Source: Gammaproteobacteria bacterium
GTDB lineage: Bacteria; Pseudomonadota; Gammaproteobacteria; Enterobacterales; Alteromonadaceae
DNA length: 64,000 nucleotides
Direction: 5' to 3'
Assembly: GCA_018222405.1 (NCBI GenBank)
Contig: JAAFAI010000010.1
Span: forward strand, 1-64,000
Each line of letters opens with the position of its first letter. Position 1 is the first letter of the stretch. The position numbers and the translations under genes are program-made. The notes under the pieces are model-generated. The model made no database searches. It was not told the DNA's origin and saw only the letters and a list, made by a program, of their open reading frames with translations. Positions 17,961 to 28,668 of the stretch are shown piece after piece.

Positions 17961-18311
17961 TAACAATGACTTCCTTGCCAAATGTTTTTTTCAAGCAAGT
18001 TATTTTGACCGAAAAATTCTTATCAAGAATACTGCTCAAAAGGTTTGAAATGATGCATCGATGCCACTTGGTGAATGACCGAAATGGCCTTGTTGCAGTT
18101 GTCTAACTAAGGTTTGGAAAACGTCCGCTACTAGCTCATTTGAGTCTTAAACAGTCATTGCCGAGACTGAAAATGGTCAAAAGCGGACATCAGTCCTTCT
18201 TGTGAAAACGCTGTATTAAAAGATAAAACAAAAGTAGTAATAAACCACTTTCTCCGCGAACTCGTATAACTGTTTACTTTTACAACCCATTTAGTAAACA
18301 GAAATAGACAT
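17961..18311. other. AT-rich intergenic stretch upstream of the MipA/OmpV gene
   Basis: No gene is supported here. It contains one inverted GTCCGCT/AGCGGAC pair, listed separately. The promoter of the following outer-membrane gene should lie near its right end, but I cannot place it with confidence. Confidence 0.45.
18123..18188. repeat. Inverted GTCCGCT...AGCGGAC pair
   Basis: GTCCGCT at 18123-18129 and its complement AGCGGAC at 18182-18188 flank 52 bases, and another GTCCGCT occurs at 19231-19237, beyond the MipA gene. Similar GTCCGCTT/AAGCGGAC pairs are scattered between genes in many marine gammaproteobacteria (recalled, not checked). The function is unknown. Confidence 0.4.
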
Positions 18312-19139
18312 ATGAAAAAAATAATATATCTCATCGTGTTATTGCTCATACAAACTACCATTAATAACGCAGTAATGGCACAAGAAGATAACCCTGTTTT
18401 AGTTCCCCTCCCGTCTGTTGATGATTTCACCAAAGGTGAAGACGGCTGGGCATTCGGCATAGGGGTAGGTGTTGAATATGAATCTGCTTACGAAGGCTCT
18501 GATGAATTTGGGTTTGAGGCACAGCCTGCCGGTGCCGTGCAATGGCGCAGTGGTGATAATATTTATTACTTTGCAGGCGAAGCATTTGGCTGGCGAGGAT
18601 TATTCAATGACAAGTGGCTATTAGGAGCCTTGATTGGATTTGAAGAAGGTCGAGAAGAAAGTGACTCTGACGATGGCAGATTAGGTGGCCTGGGTAATCA
18701 AGAAGAAGGATTTGAACTGGTTTTACAAGCTCGCCGCTCATTTACCCCTGATTGGCGTTATTGGTTAGTTAGTCGTCTAGTTGCAAGTGATGAAGGAAAT
18801 CTAGCATTATTTGGTATTGGTCGTCGATTCGGAGAGCAAACTGACGGGACAGGTTCTGAAGTTAATCTTGTTGTTGTTTTACACGACAGCGATTACGCTA
18901 ATAAAGGGTTTGGAATTGATGCTGTGCAATCAGCGTCATCCGGCTTAGAGGAAACAAATTTAAGTGGTGGGTTACGTTCGTTTGGTATTGATTATAACTA
19001 CCGAAAAAACATTAACAGTGATTGGCAAATCTATGGCGAAGCACTATTTGAGTATTTTAGCAGTGAAGTCAGAGATAGCCCTGTTGCACGAAGTGATTAC
19101 GAAGCTGAAGTGGGTGTTGGAGTTATTTATAAATTTTAG
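18312..19139 (+). CDS. MipA/OmpV-family outer-membrane protein
   Basis: This 275-residue protein has a signal peptide (MKKIIYLIVLLLI..., likely cut after VMA, about residue 23) and alternating beta-strand sequence ending in an aromatic residue (VGVIYKF), as expected for an outer-membrane barrel. The GIGVGVEYESAYEGSDEFG start is the family mark of MipA/OmpV, where AYEGSD leads into the first strands. Family members are small barrels; MipA links lytic transglycosylase to PBP1B in E. coli, and other members change with osmotic or antibiotic stress. The exact role here is unknown. It is an isolated gene with a low GC content, between a dead usp gene and ligA. Confidence 0.85.
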   Translation: MKKIIYLIVLLLIQTTINNAVMAQEDNPVLVPLPSVDDFTKGEDGWAFGIGVGVEYESAYEGSDEFGFEAQPAGAVQWRSGDNIYYFAGEAFGWRGLFNDKWLLGALIGFEEGREESDSDDGRLGGLGNQEEGFELVLQARRSFTPDWRYWLVSRLVASDEGNLALFGIGRRFGEQTDGTGSEVNLVVVLHDSDYANKGFGIDAVQSASSGLEETNLSGGLRSFGIDYNYRKNINSDWQIYGEALFEYFSSEVRDSPVARSDYEAEVGVGVIYKF

Positions 19140-19323
19140 TTCCATCAGACAAGAGCGGTGATTTCGAGAGTAATTAAATTTATCGACTGATACGATAGAG
19201 GTATAAGCTCGTAGTGCTAGTAAGATGAACGTCCGCTCCTCGCTCAAGCCAGACTTGATTTGAGCGATGCTATAATACTTATTAGCAGTTTTATTGCCCA
19301 TATAAATTCATAGCGTAAGAACA

Positions 19324-19340
19324 GCCGGACAGCGTCCGGC
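19324..19340. terminator. Hairpin between convergent mipA-like gene and ligA
   Basis: A perfect 7-bp stem GCCGGAC/GTCCGGC with a 3-base loop lies 8 bases beyond the ligA stop. Neither strand has a strong T-run (ATGTTTGTT on the plus strand), so termination efficiency is uncertain. Confidence 0.45.
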
Positions 19341-19347
19341 ATGTTTG

Positions 19348-21390
<2,043 letters not shown>

Positions 21391-21449
21391 TCATTTGATG
21401 TTGTACTACTGCCTTATAACAGTAGTACAACGAATTCAGGATAGTAAAC

Positions 21450-22685
21450 TTAGTGACGGGCTATCATACGTTTGCGTTCAAAGTCGCGGATCTTTTCTAC
21501 GTACTGCTGTAAGCCCTGTTTGGATAACACACTGCGGCGACCGTCGAGTACCTGAGCATTAAACTCATCGGCAATCTTACGGGCAGCGTTATGCATCATA
21601 TTAAACACCTGATGCGGGTCGCCTTCTATTGGCAATAACATAAACAGCGAAACGCCGCGTGTTGTGAAAGTTTCCAGGTTATCAATATCAAAATTACCCG
21701 GTTTGAACATGTTAGCTAAGCTAAACAGCACCGGGCCTTTGCCATTGGAATTTACATGGCGATGGAAAATGTCCTGATCGCCAAACTTAAAGCCCAGGGT
21801 TAACAGCATAGGGAGTAATGCCGCACCACTGATGGGTGCATCCTCCGGGGCGCGCACATTAAGGATCAGCACTTCCGGCTCTACCTGGGCAGCAGGCTGA
21901 GCTGCCTGGGCCTCGGCAGACTTAACCGAGTCATCAAAATCGATTTGCATCTGATCTTCATCACCAAAACGCGGCTCCTGGCGCTTGCGGCTGGCCGGGC
22001 GGCTACGCTTTTTAGGCGCAGCGGGAACTGCTTCCGGCGCTTTTTCAGTTTGATCTTCGGCAGCCGGGGTTTTGGACTCCGGTGGCGCGGGTTGGGTATC
22101 CAGAGAAAAGTCGTCCTGCTCTTCATGCGGTGCAGGCTCTGGTTTTGCCTCTGGCTGAGCACTTTCCTCTTCCTTTAACAAGAATGACGGTGGCGCAGGC
22201 ACTGAATCCGGTAGCTCGACCACGTTATCGTGCAGATACTGAGGTTTCGGATTGGTCACTACCGAAGCATAAAGCTGTTCTTTAGGCGCCTCGGCAGGCT
22301 TTATAGCGGGCACACTTTCGTTCTCATTGGTGTCAGTGTCGTCATTATCACCCGAAGCGGAAGGCTCAACGGTGTCGTCCTCTTCAGTTTCGGTTGAGGT
22401 TTCGTGTTTGACATTGGCGGCATCGTAATCTGACTCGTCAGCGTCGGTTGTCGAGTTACGAACCACTCGCACTTCGCCAATGCCGTACTCATCAAAATCT
22501 TCAGCAGATTTCAGGTTGCTTTGCTCGTCGTCACGCTCTTCATCCTTCCAGCCCTCCGGCTCAATGCGCCGCTGGGGCTTTTTAGCCTGACTGTTTTTGC
22601 GGATATTCCATAAGCCATGTGCCAGCACACCAAGGATAAAGAACCCACCCAGTAGCAACAATGACAAACGTAATTCTTCTTCCAT
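21450..22685 (-). CDS. zipA: Cell division protein ZipA
   Basis: This 411-residue inner-membrane protein tethers FtsZ at the septum. It has one N-terminal membrane helix (about 6-25), a short basic stretch, a long acidic and proline/glutamine-rich linker (about 45-270, with D/E runs and PAPPESK-like segments) and a C-terminal ZipA globular domain (about 275-400; VLILNVRAPEDAPISGAALL...FGDQDIFHRH), which binds the FtsZ tail. The linker is longer than in E. coli (328 residues in total there). It starts 21 bases after the smc stop, so it is probably co-transcribed. Confidence 0.95.
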   Translation of the reverse strand: MEEELRLSLLLLGGFFILGVLAHGLWNIRKNSQAKKPQRRIEPEGWKDEERDDEQSNLKSAEDFDEYGIGEVRVVRNSTTDADESDYDAANVKHETSTETEEDDTVEPSASGDNDDTDTNENESVPAIKPAEAPKEQLYASVVTNPKPQYLHDNVVELPDSVPAPPSFLLKEEESAQPEAKPEPAPHEEQDDFSLDTQPAPPESKTPAAEDQTEKAPEAVPAAPKKRSRPASRKRQEPRFGDEDQMQIDFDDSVKSAEAQAAQPAAQVEPEVLILNVRAPEDAPISGAALLPMLLTLGFKFGDQDIFHRHVNSNGKGPVLFSLANMFKPGNFDIDNLETFTTRGVSLFMLLPIEGDPHQVFNMMHNAARKIADEFNAQVLDGRRSVLSKQGLQQYVEKIRDFERKRMIARH

Positions 22686-22706
22686 CGACTTCTTTCGCCT
22701 TTAAAT

Positions 22707-25700
22707 TTATGCGTCTACCATGGAGACGGCTTCATCGACATCCACGGCTACCATGCGTGACACGCCCGGTTCAGCCATGGTGACACCTGTCAGGTGACTC
22801 GCCATCTCCATCGCAATTTTATTATGTGATATGTATATAAACTGTACCGATTTCGACATTTCAGAAACCAGGTTACAGAAGCGTCCGACGTTAGCATCAT
22901 CCAGTGGCGCATCCACTTCATCCAACAGGCAAAATGGCGCCGGATTAAGCCTGAAAATTGCAAACACCAATGATAATGCGGTTAAGGCTTTTTCTCCACC
23001 GCTAAGCAGATGAATTGTACTATTTTTCTTGCCGGGCGGACGGGCCATTATGGTCACGCCGGTCTCCAGTAAATCATCATCGGTTAAGGCAAGATAAGCC
23101 GAGCCCCCGCCAAATACCTTGGGAAAGAGCATTTTGAGATCTTCATTCACCTGCTCAAAGGTCTGGCTGAAGCGGGAGCGCGTCTCACGATCAATTTTAC
23201 GTATAGCATTTTGTAATGTTTCAAGGGCGTCATTAAGGTCGTCAAATTGCGTGTCCAGGTGCGCTTTACGTTCTGCCTGAACGTCGTATTCTTCCACTGC
23301 CGCAAGGTTAACGGCACCGAGCCGGCTAATGGCCGCGGTAGTCTGTTCCAGCTCCCGTTGCCAGTTGGTCTCGCTGGTTTCGGCCGGCAGGGTTTCCAGT
23401 ACCGCTTTAAGTGTGACCCCAATTTCGCTGAGTTGTTCCAGAATGGCCGTGCCTCGCACGCGGTAACCTTCCGCCTCGATTTTCAGGCTGTCGAGCTGCT
23501 CCTGCCGTTTGGCAATATCACCAACAATTGCCTGCTGGCCCTGCATTGCCTGATTCAGCAACTCTTCCGCATGTTCCAGATCCTGCTGTAAGCTGTAGCG
23601 CTGTTCTTCAAGCGCCGCTTTTTCGGCCAGCAAATCCTGCAGTTGCGCAGCTTGTTCTGTTTGTGGTTGATTGAGCGATTGTTGCTCTTGCTCTAACTGA
23701 CCGGCGCGCTGCCCGAGACTGGTAAGTTGCTGACTTACCCGCTGTTGCTGGGAATTCAGCGATTGCTGCTTATTCTGGCTCTCCTGTAGTTTAAGGGCCA
23801 TCTGATGCAGTTCGCGGGTATTTTGCTCATACTGACTACGCTGACTGCTAAGCTGCTGCTGGAGCGCCTGTTGCTGATCCTGCAAACGCGCCTGGCGCTC
23901 AGCCTGCTCTGCCAGCTCCATTTCATAAGTTTCGAGACCTTCATTGAGCATTGCCAGTTCGGTAGCCTCTTCTTCAAGTTGCTCCCTTTGGCGGTTCAGT
24001 TCATCATACAGACGTTCACGCTTCTGCGCTTCCTGGCGTTGTTGTTCGCTCAGCCAGCTTAAACGCTGAGTCAGTTGCTGGCGCTGATTATTGCGTTCAT
24101 TCAATCCGCCCTCACTGGCACTCACCTGCTCGCGCGCCTGTTCTATGTTGTTCTGCGCTTCGCTTTCCTGTTCTTCAAGTGTGGCAAGCTGTGCTTCCTG
24201 AGCGGCGATTGTATTGCTGAGTTCTTCGATTTGTTCGGCACGCTGTAACACGCCCTGTTCGGTGTCCTGCTCACCATAGCGAAACCAATCCGGGCCGAAC
24301 CACTGGCCATCTTGGGTAACGATTAGCTCACCTTCACTTGCCTGTTGGCGCTTTGCCAGCGCACTTTCGGCATCATCTGCCACCAATATCTGATTAAACT
24401 GATGGGGAACCCACTCATCTTCCAATAAGGCGGCTACACTGCCGGGCTGTTTATCCCGCGTTAAGGCTTCCTGGCTGAAATACTTAAGGCCTGCGCTTAA
24501 ATTGGGCTGATTTTCAGTTAGTGTTGCCAGGCTCTCGCCGCTCGCCAGTTGCGCATTACCAAGCTCACTGAGCACATGCTCAATAATGGCCGCAGCGCCT
24601 GGCTTTGGCGTTAACTGCTGCCACAGCGGCACCACGCCTTCAGGTTGAGGCCCGGCAGGACTGGCCGCTTGTTGTAAGGTCTCCAACGCTACGCGACGGG
24701 ATTGATTTTGCTGTAATTCAGCGCGCATTGCCTGAGTGTCTTGCCGTAGCTGCTCATAGTGTTGCTGTGACTGTCCCAGTTTTTGTCTGGCGCCTTGCAC
24801 CTTATCCTGCTGTTCCAGGATCTGCTCTGCCAACATTTCCAGCTCAAGCTGCAAATCGTCGATGGCCTGCTGATGGTCAGCCTGGGAAAATTCCTGTATT
24901 TCGCGTTCCAGCTCACCAATTCGTTGCTGAGTACGCATCTGCATTTGCAACAACGACTGCACTTTACTGTGGTGAGAATGCACCTGCTGCTTTAGCTGAT
25001 GATACTGCTGGTCGGTTTGCTGAAAATCGCGCTGATGCTGGTGTAGCGCGGCCTCAGCCTGGTCACGCGTAACCTCCAGCTGTTCACAGGCAGCTTGCTG
25101 AATCTCGTAAGCGGGCTCTAATTCCACAACCAGTTCCGCGTGTTCCTCAGCCTGTACAGTCAGTAACTCTTGTTCTTCATTCAGAGCCGCTTGCTGGGTC
25201 TGGATATCGCTTAGTTCGCTGTCGATTTGCTTCAGGCGTTGCTGATTATGCAGGGCTGACTGCTCCAGCCGGGAAATAGTGGCACTTACCGTAAATAAAT
25301 TCTGCTGCAGGTGATCAAGCTTTTGCTTACAGGTTTGCTGCGTGTCACGGTACTTTTCAATACCGGCCTCATCGCCCCGTTGACGCGCTCTGAGCGCTTC
25401 AATATCGGTATCCAGTTGCTGCTGCGTTTGTTGCAGTTTTTGCAGATGGTCGTCATGTTTGAGCCAGCGAATGGCGGCCAGCTCACTTTTTAAGGTACGT
25501 TCCTGCGCTTTAAGCGTAGTATAGCGTTTGGCTGCTGCTGCCTGACGCTGTAACTTTTCTAGCTGCCTGCCAAGCTCACCGCGCACATCTTCCAGGCGTT
25601 CGAGGTTGTCCTGGGTATGGCGAATACGGTTTTCCGTTTCCCGCCGACGTTCCTTATATTTTGAGATACCCGCCGCTTCTTCGATGAACACCCGCAATTC

Positions 25701-26174
25701 CTGGGGCTTCGACTCGATCAGCCGGGATATCATGCCCTGCTCGATAATGGCGTAGCTGCGCGGGCCTAATCCCGTCCCTAAAAACAGGTCTGTAACATCG
25801 CGGCGACGACATTTACTGCCATTTAAGAAATAGGTGGAGATGGCGTCACGGGTAACAACACGTTTTATCGATAGTTCATTGTATTTGGCATACTCACCGG
25901 CGATCCGGCCACTGGAGTTATCAAACACCAGTTCAACACTACACTGCCCTACGGGCTTACGGGCCGACGAACCGTTAAATATTACGTCGGTCATGGCATC
26001 ACCACGAAGGTTCTTCGCGGAGCTTTCCCCCAGCACCCAGCGCACCGCATCAATCACATTGGACTTACCACAGCCATTTGGACCAACAATGGCAGTCATG
26101 TCGCCGGGAAAGGGGATCGTGGTAGGATCAACGAAGGATTTAAAACCGGCCAGGCGGATTTTTTTAAGACGCAC
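22707..26174 (-). CDS. smc: Chromosome segregation protein SMC
   Basis: This 1,155-residue structural-maintenance-of-chromosomes ATPase has an N-terminal Walker A GPNGCGKSN (32-40), a long glutamine-rich coiled coil, a hinge domain (about 510-630), a second coiled coil, and a C-terminal head with signature LLSGGEKALTALSL and Walker B CLLDEVDAPLDD. The start codon is GTG at 26174 with a GGTGG-type ribosome site. Having Smc rather than MukB agrees with an alteromonad and not with enterics or vibrios. It leads the smc-zipA-ligA set and is divergent from cysZ. ScpA and ScpB genes are not in the window. Confidence 0.97.
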   Translation of the reverse strand: MRLKKIRLAGFKSFVDPTTIPFPGDMTAIVGPNGCGKSNVIDAVRWVLGESSAKNLRGDAMTDVIFNGSSARKPVGQCSVELVFDNSSGRIAGEYAKYNELSIKRVVTRDAISTYFLNGSKCRRRDVTDLFLGTGLGPRSYAIIEQGMISRLIESKPQELRVFIEEAAGISKYKERRRETENRIRHTQDNLERLEDVRGELGRQLEKLQRQAAAAKRYTTLKAQERTLKSELAAIRWLKHDDHLQKLQQTQQQLDTDIEALRARQRGDEAGIEKYRDTQQTCKQKLDHLQQNLFTVSATISRLEQSALHNQQRLKQIDSELSDIQTQQAALNEEQELLTVQAEEHAELVVELEPAYEIQQAACEQLEVTRDQAEAALHQHQRDFQQTDQQYHQLKQQVHSHHSKVQSLLQMQMRTQQRIGELEREIQEFSQADHQQAIDDLQLELEMLAEQILEQQDKVQGARQKLGQSQQHYEQLRQDTQAMRAELQQNQSRRVALETLQQAASPAGPQPEGVVPLWQQLTPKPGAAAIIEHVLSELGNAQLASGESLATLTENQPNLSAGLKYFSQEALTRDKQPGSVAALLEDEWVPHQFNQILVADDAESALAKRQQASEGELIVTQDGQWFGPDWFRYGEQDTEQGVLQRAEQIEELSNTIAAQEAQLATLEEQESEAQNNIEQAREQVSASEGGLNERNNQRQQLTQRLSWLSEQQRQEAQKRERLYDELNRQREQLEEEATELAMLNEGLETYEMELAEQAERQARLQDQQQALQQQLSSQRSQYEQNTRELHQMALKLQESQNKQQSLNSQQQRVSQQLTSLGQRAGQLEQEQQSLNQPQTEQAAQLQDLLAEKAALEEQRYSLQQDLEHAEELLNQAMQGQQAIVGDIAKRQEQLDSLKIEAEGYRVRGTAILEQLSEIGVTLKAVLETLPAETSETNWQRELEQTTAAISRLGAVNLAAVEEYDVQAERKAHLDTQFDDLNDALETLQNAIRKIDRETRSRFSQTFEQVNEDLKMLFPKVFGGGSAYLALTDDDLLETGVTIMARPPGKKNSTIHLLSGGEKALTALSLVFAIFRLNPAPFCLLDEVDAPLDDANVGRFCNLVSEMSKSVQFIYISHNKIAMEMASHLTGVTMAEPGVSRMVAVDVDEAVSMVDA

Positions 26175-26295
26175 AACACCACCACTCTGTTAAAAGAGCG
26201 TTATTGATAGCGATACCCGCTGATCCTGTCGATAGCGTTGAACCGGAAACTCTCAATATGCGCACGCGTTGTTGTGGTTGTTATTATAAGTTGAA

Positions 26296-26321
26296 TGTAA
26301 CAAAGTTCATGAACTGTAACA
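26296..26321. promoter_or_regulatory. Palindrome flanked by direct repeats between smc and cysZ
   Basis: A perfect 12-base palindrome AGTTCATGAACT (26304-26315) is bracketed by two TGTAACA direct repeats (26296-26302 and 26315-26321). It lies in the 267-base divergent region, about 120 bases from each start, where a regulator could act on cysZ, smc or both. No known regulator is assigned. Confidence 0.4.
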
Positions 26322-26441
26322 ATTATGAATTCACAGTGTGATCAGAGGGTTTTATACTGTGGGTGTTTGAAAGTATGTCATTTTTTATCACCCCCTCTGC
26401 AGATAATGGCATGTTCTTTTCACCAGACAGCAGGAGTATTA

Positions 26442-27188
26442 ATGACACAACGCAGCGGTATCGGTTATTTCGGGCAAGGTTTTGATTTAATTACCACAAA
26501 AGGCTTAAAGCGCTTTGTGTTTATTCCTTTGATGATCAATCTGGTGTTATTTTCAGTGGCCTTTTATTTTCTGCTCGGCGAAATTCAGGCCGGTGTGGAC
26601 TACCTTATCGGTTTTATTCCTGACTGGCTGGGCTGGCTGAAGACGTCCATCACTTTTTTACTCTGGCCGTTGGCGGTGATCAGTATTTTACTCAGCTTTG
26701 CATTGATGTTCGGTACCCTGGCCAACTGGATAGCTGCTCCGTTTAACGGTCTGCTGGCCGAAAAAGTGGAACGCCACCTCACCGGACAGTCACTGGGAGA
26801 TGACGGCGTAATGGCTATCATTAAAGATATTCCCCGTACGCTGGGCCGGGAGATCACCAAACTGGTGTATTACCTGCCCCGCGCCATCGGCTTTTTGCTG
26901 TTATTTTTCTTTCTCCCGATAATTGGGCAGGTATTGTGGTTTTTATTCGGCGCCTGGATGATGGCCATCCAGTACTGCGATTACCCCTTTGATAACCACA
27001 AAGTGCCGTTCGGCGAAATGCGCCAACGGCTGGGCGACCGTAAGGGCCTCAGTTACTCATTTGGCATTGCCGTTAACGTGATGGCAATGATACCGATTGT
27101 GAATTTTCTGGTGATGCCGGTGGCCATCTGTGGTGCCACTGCCATGTGGGTCAATGAATACCGCTCAGATGTCCTTAGTCGGCGCTGA
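26442..27188 (+). CDS. cysZ: Sulfate transporter CysZ
   Basis: This 248-residue inner-membrane protein of the CysZ family takes up sulfate for cysteine synthesis. It has several hydrophobic segments (about 25-50, 65-100, 145-175 and 205-235) and the family motifs GFDLITTKGLKRFVFIPL near the N-terminus and FGTLANWIAAPFNGLLAEKVE. The start at 26442 follows CAGGAG; the in-frame ATG at 26325 would add 39 non-homologous residues. It is divergent from smc-zipA-ligA. Its last 14 bases overlap the convergent metallopeptidase-like gene. Confidence 0.93.
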   Translation: MTQRSGIGYFGQGFDLITTKGLKRFVFIPLMINLVLFSVAFYFLLGEIQAGVDYLIGFIPDWLGWLKTSITFLLWPLAVISILLSFALMFGTLANWIAAPFNGLLAEKVERHLTGQSLGDDGVMAIIKDIPRTLGREITKLVYYLPRAIGFLLLFFFLPIIGQVLWFLFGAWMMAIQYCDYPFDNHKVPFGEMRQRLGDRKGLSYSFGIAVNVMAMIPIVNFLVMPVAICGATAMWVNEYRSDVLSRR

Positions 27189-28665
27189 TATTTTCTGCCA
27201 TAGCGTCTGCCGTCGGGTCGGTTGATAGACCGGTCCGCTGCTGGCGGAATACATCCAGCCAGTATGACGCTTTCTGCGTATTGCCAGCTTGCTCAAAATG
27301 CTGAAACAGGTTCATGGCGATAGGCCGCTGCGCCTTAGGATTATTCAGTAACGCACTCCAGATCGATAGGTAGATAGGCGGAATATATTTAGCGTCGTGA
27401 TTTTCCATAAAGGTGATCCGATCGCTGGGTTTAAAGCTCGCTACGCCAATGTTATTGCAGGTACGCGACGGATAAAGGGTGACCGGGAACTCAATAGACT
27501 GCCAGTATTCGATGTTACTTAGCGGCGCATAAGTCAGCGCGCCCAAAAACACTAAATTAGGCGCCGATTGGCGGGCACAGTATTCTTTGGCAAAACTGCG
27601 TGTTAACGGATATTCGTCGACAAACCCGACGAAGTGTGCCAGTTCATGAACAAATACGCTGTAGGTATCGCCAACATCGAGATACATCACGCCATTATTA
27701 ACATTCGCCTTGCCCGATTTAGCCAGCACTACCGCATGGGTAAAGCCGCGCTGTCTTACTACCGGCTCAAGCGCTTCAATGTTACACCCGAGGCGTCCCT
27801 GGCCCTGCCAGTTTGCATCACATTGCAGTGACTCGCGGGCCAGCCAAACAGGCTTATTAACGCACAAGGGTAAGGATTTGAGCCGCTTGTCTGCTAAAAA
27901 CTGCTGGTAAATGCGATTCGCCTGCACCATCTCGGCCAGACCGGTAGCAAAAGGCTGGATTTGCTGCCGGCATTGCGGTGAATTGCCGCCAGTTGACGCT
28001 GCAGACAAGTCAGCGATTGACTCAGGCTGGTATTGTTGGAGCACGCCTAACACACTCTCGGCCTGCTCATGTTGCTGCTCCGCTGCCTGTTTAAACAGTT
28101 CGTATCCTTCGTCTTCACGGCCCTGCTGCCAGCGAATATAGGCCAGCTGAAATGCACTCTGACTGTCACGGCTGGCCGTTTCTTGCAGCCAGGGCTCCGC
28201 TTCACTTTGTTGTTCGTGTAGCAGATACCAGTCAGCAAGAGCAGTTTGCGCCACAAAATAACCCTGCTCAGCAGCCGCTTTTAACCAGGTTTCGCGATGA
28301 GCAAAATCATCCCGCGTGAGGGCATATTCGTATTGTGCTTCGGCTACCCCGCCGCGCGCCGCCAGACGCACCAGTCGCTGGGTGATCCTCGGGTTATCTT
28401 CTAACCGGGAAAGTGTCAGAGCCGCGGGTGAATAGCCGGACTTAATAAGCATTTCAAGCCAGTACTGATTGCGGTTCGCTTCAGCAAATTCAAGCAGACG
28501 CTGTTTAGCCGCCAGACTATTTTGCTGCACAGCTACCCATAATAAAGGTGCAGGCTTATCGGCCTGCTCGGCGTTATTGAGCAACTGAGAAGGCAAATGA
28601 CCACTGTCGGCGGCGATGGTTAATGAGGTAAACACCGCCAGGCAGGTCGCTCTGAAGAACATCAT
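27175..28665 (-). CDS. Exported Sel1/TPR-repeat protein with a zinc-metallopeptidase motif
   Basis: This 496-residue protein has a signal peptide (about 1-19), helical Sel1/TPR-like repeats from about 40 to 205 (GVAEAQYEYAL, AAEQGYFVAQTALADWYL, SAFQLAYIRWQQGREDEGYELF) and a C-terminal domain with HELAHFVGFVDEY at 340-352. H340, E341 and H344 form a classic HExxH zinc site. The DEY at 350-352 recalls the HELGH...DEY motif of M64-type peptidases and could supply the third ligand. Six or more cysteines in the C-terminal half (229-440) fit a disulfide-bonded periplasmic or secreted protein. Substrate and function are unknown. It follows nlpI, another TPR lipoprotein linked to envelope proteolysis, by 3 bases, so co-transcription is likely. 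It overlaps cysZ by 14 bases, tail to tail. Confidence 0.75.
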   Translation of the reverse strand: MMFFRATCLAVFTSLTIAADSGHLPSQLLNNAEQADKPAPLLWVAVQQNSLAAKQRLLEFAEANRNQYWLEMLIKSGYSPAALTLSRLEDNPRITQRLVRLAARGGVAEAQYEYALTRDDFAHRETWLKAAAEQGYFVAQTALADWYLLHEQQSEAEPWLQETASRDSQSAFQLAYIRWQQGREDEGYELFKQAAEQQHEQAESVLGVLQQYQPESIADLSAASTGGNSPQCRQQIQPFATGLAEMVQANRIYQQFLADKRLKSLPLCVNKPVWLARESLQCDANWQGQGRLGCNIEALEPVVRQRGFTHAVVLAKSGKANVNNGVMYLDVGDTYSVFVHELAHFVGFVDEYPLTRSFAKEYCARQSAPNLVFLGALTYAPLSNIEYWQSIEFPVTLYPSRTCNNIGVASFKPSDRITFMENHDAKYIPPIYLSIWSALLNNPKAQRPIAMNLFQHFEQAGNTQKASYWLDVFRQQRTGLSTDPTADAMAENISAD

Positions 28666-28668
28666 GAC

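Noticed and set aside
24605..25072. A 155-codon plus-strand frame inside smc
   Set aside because: It is antisense to the coiled-coil part of smc, whose glutamine-rich codons keep the opposite frame open; there is no ribosome site.
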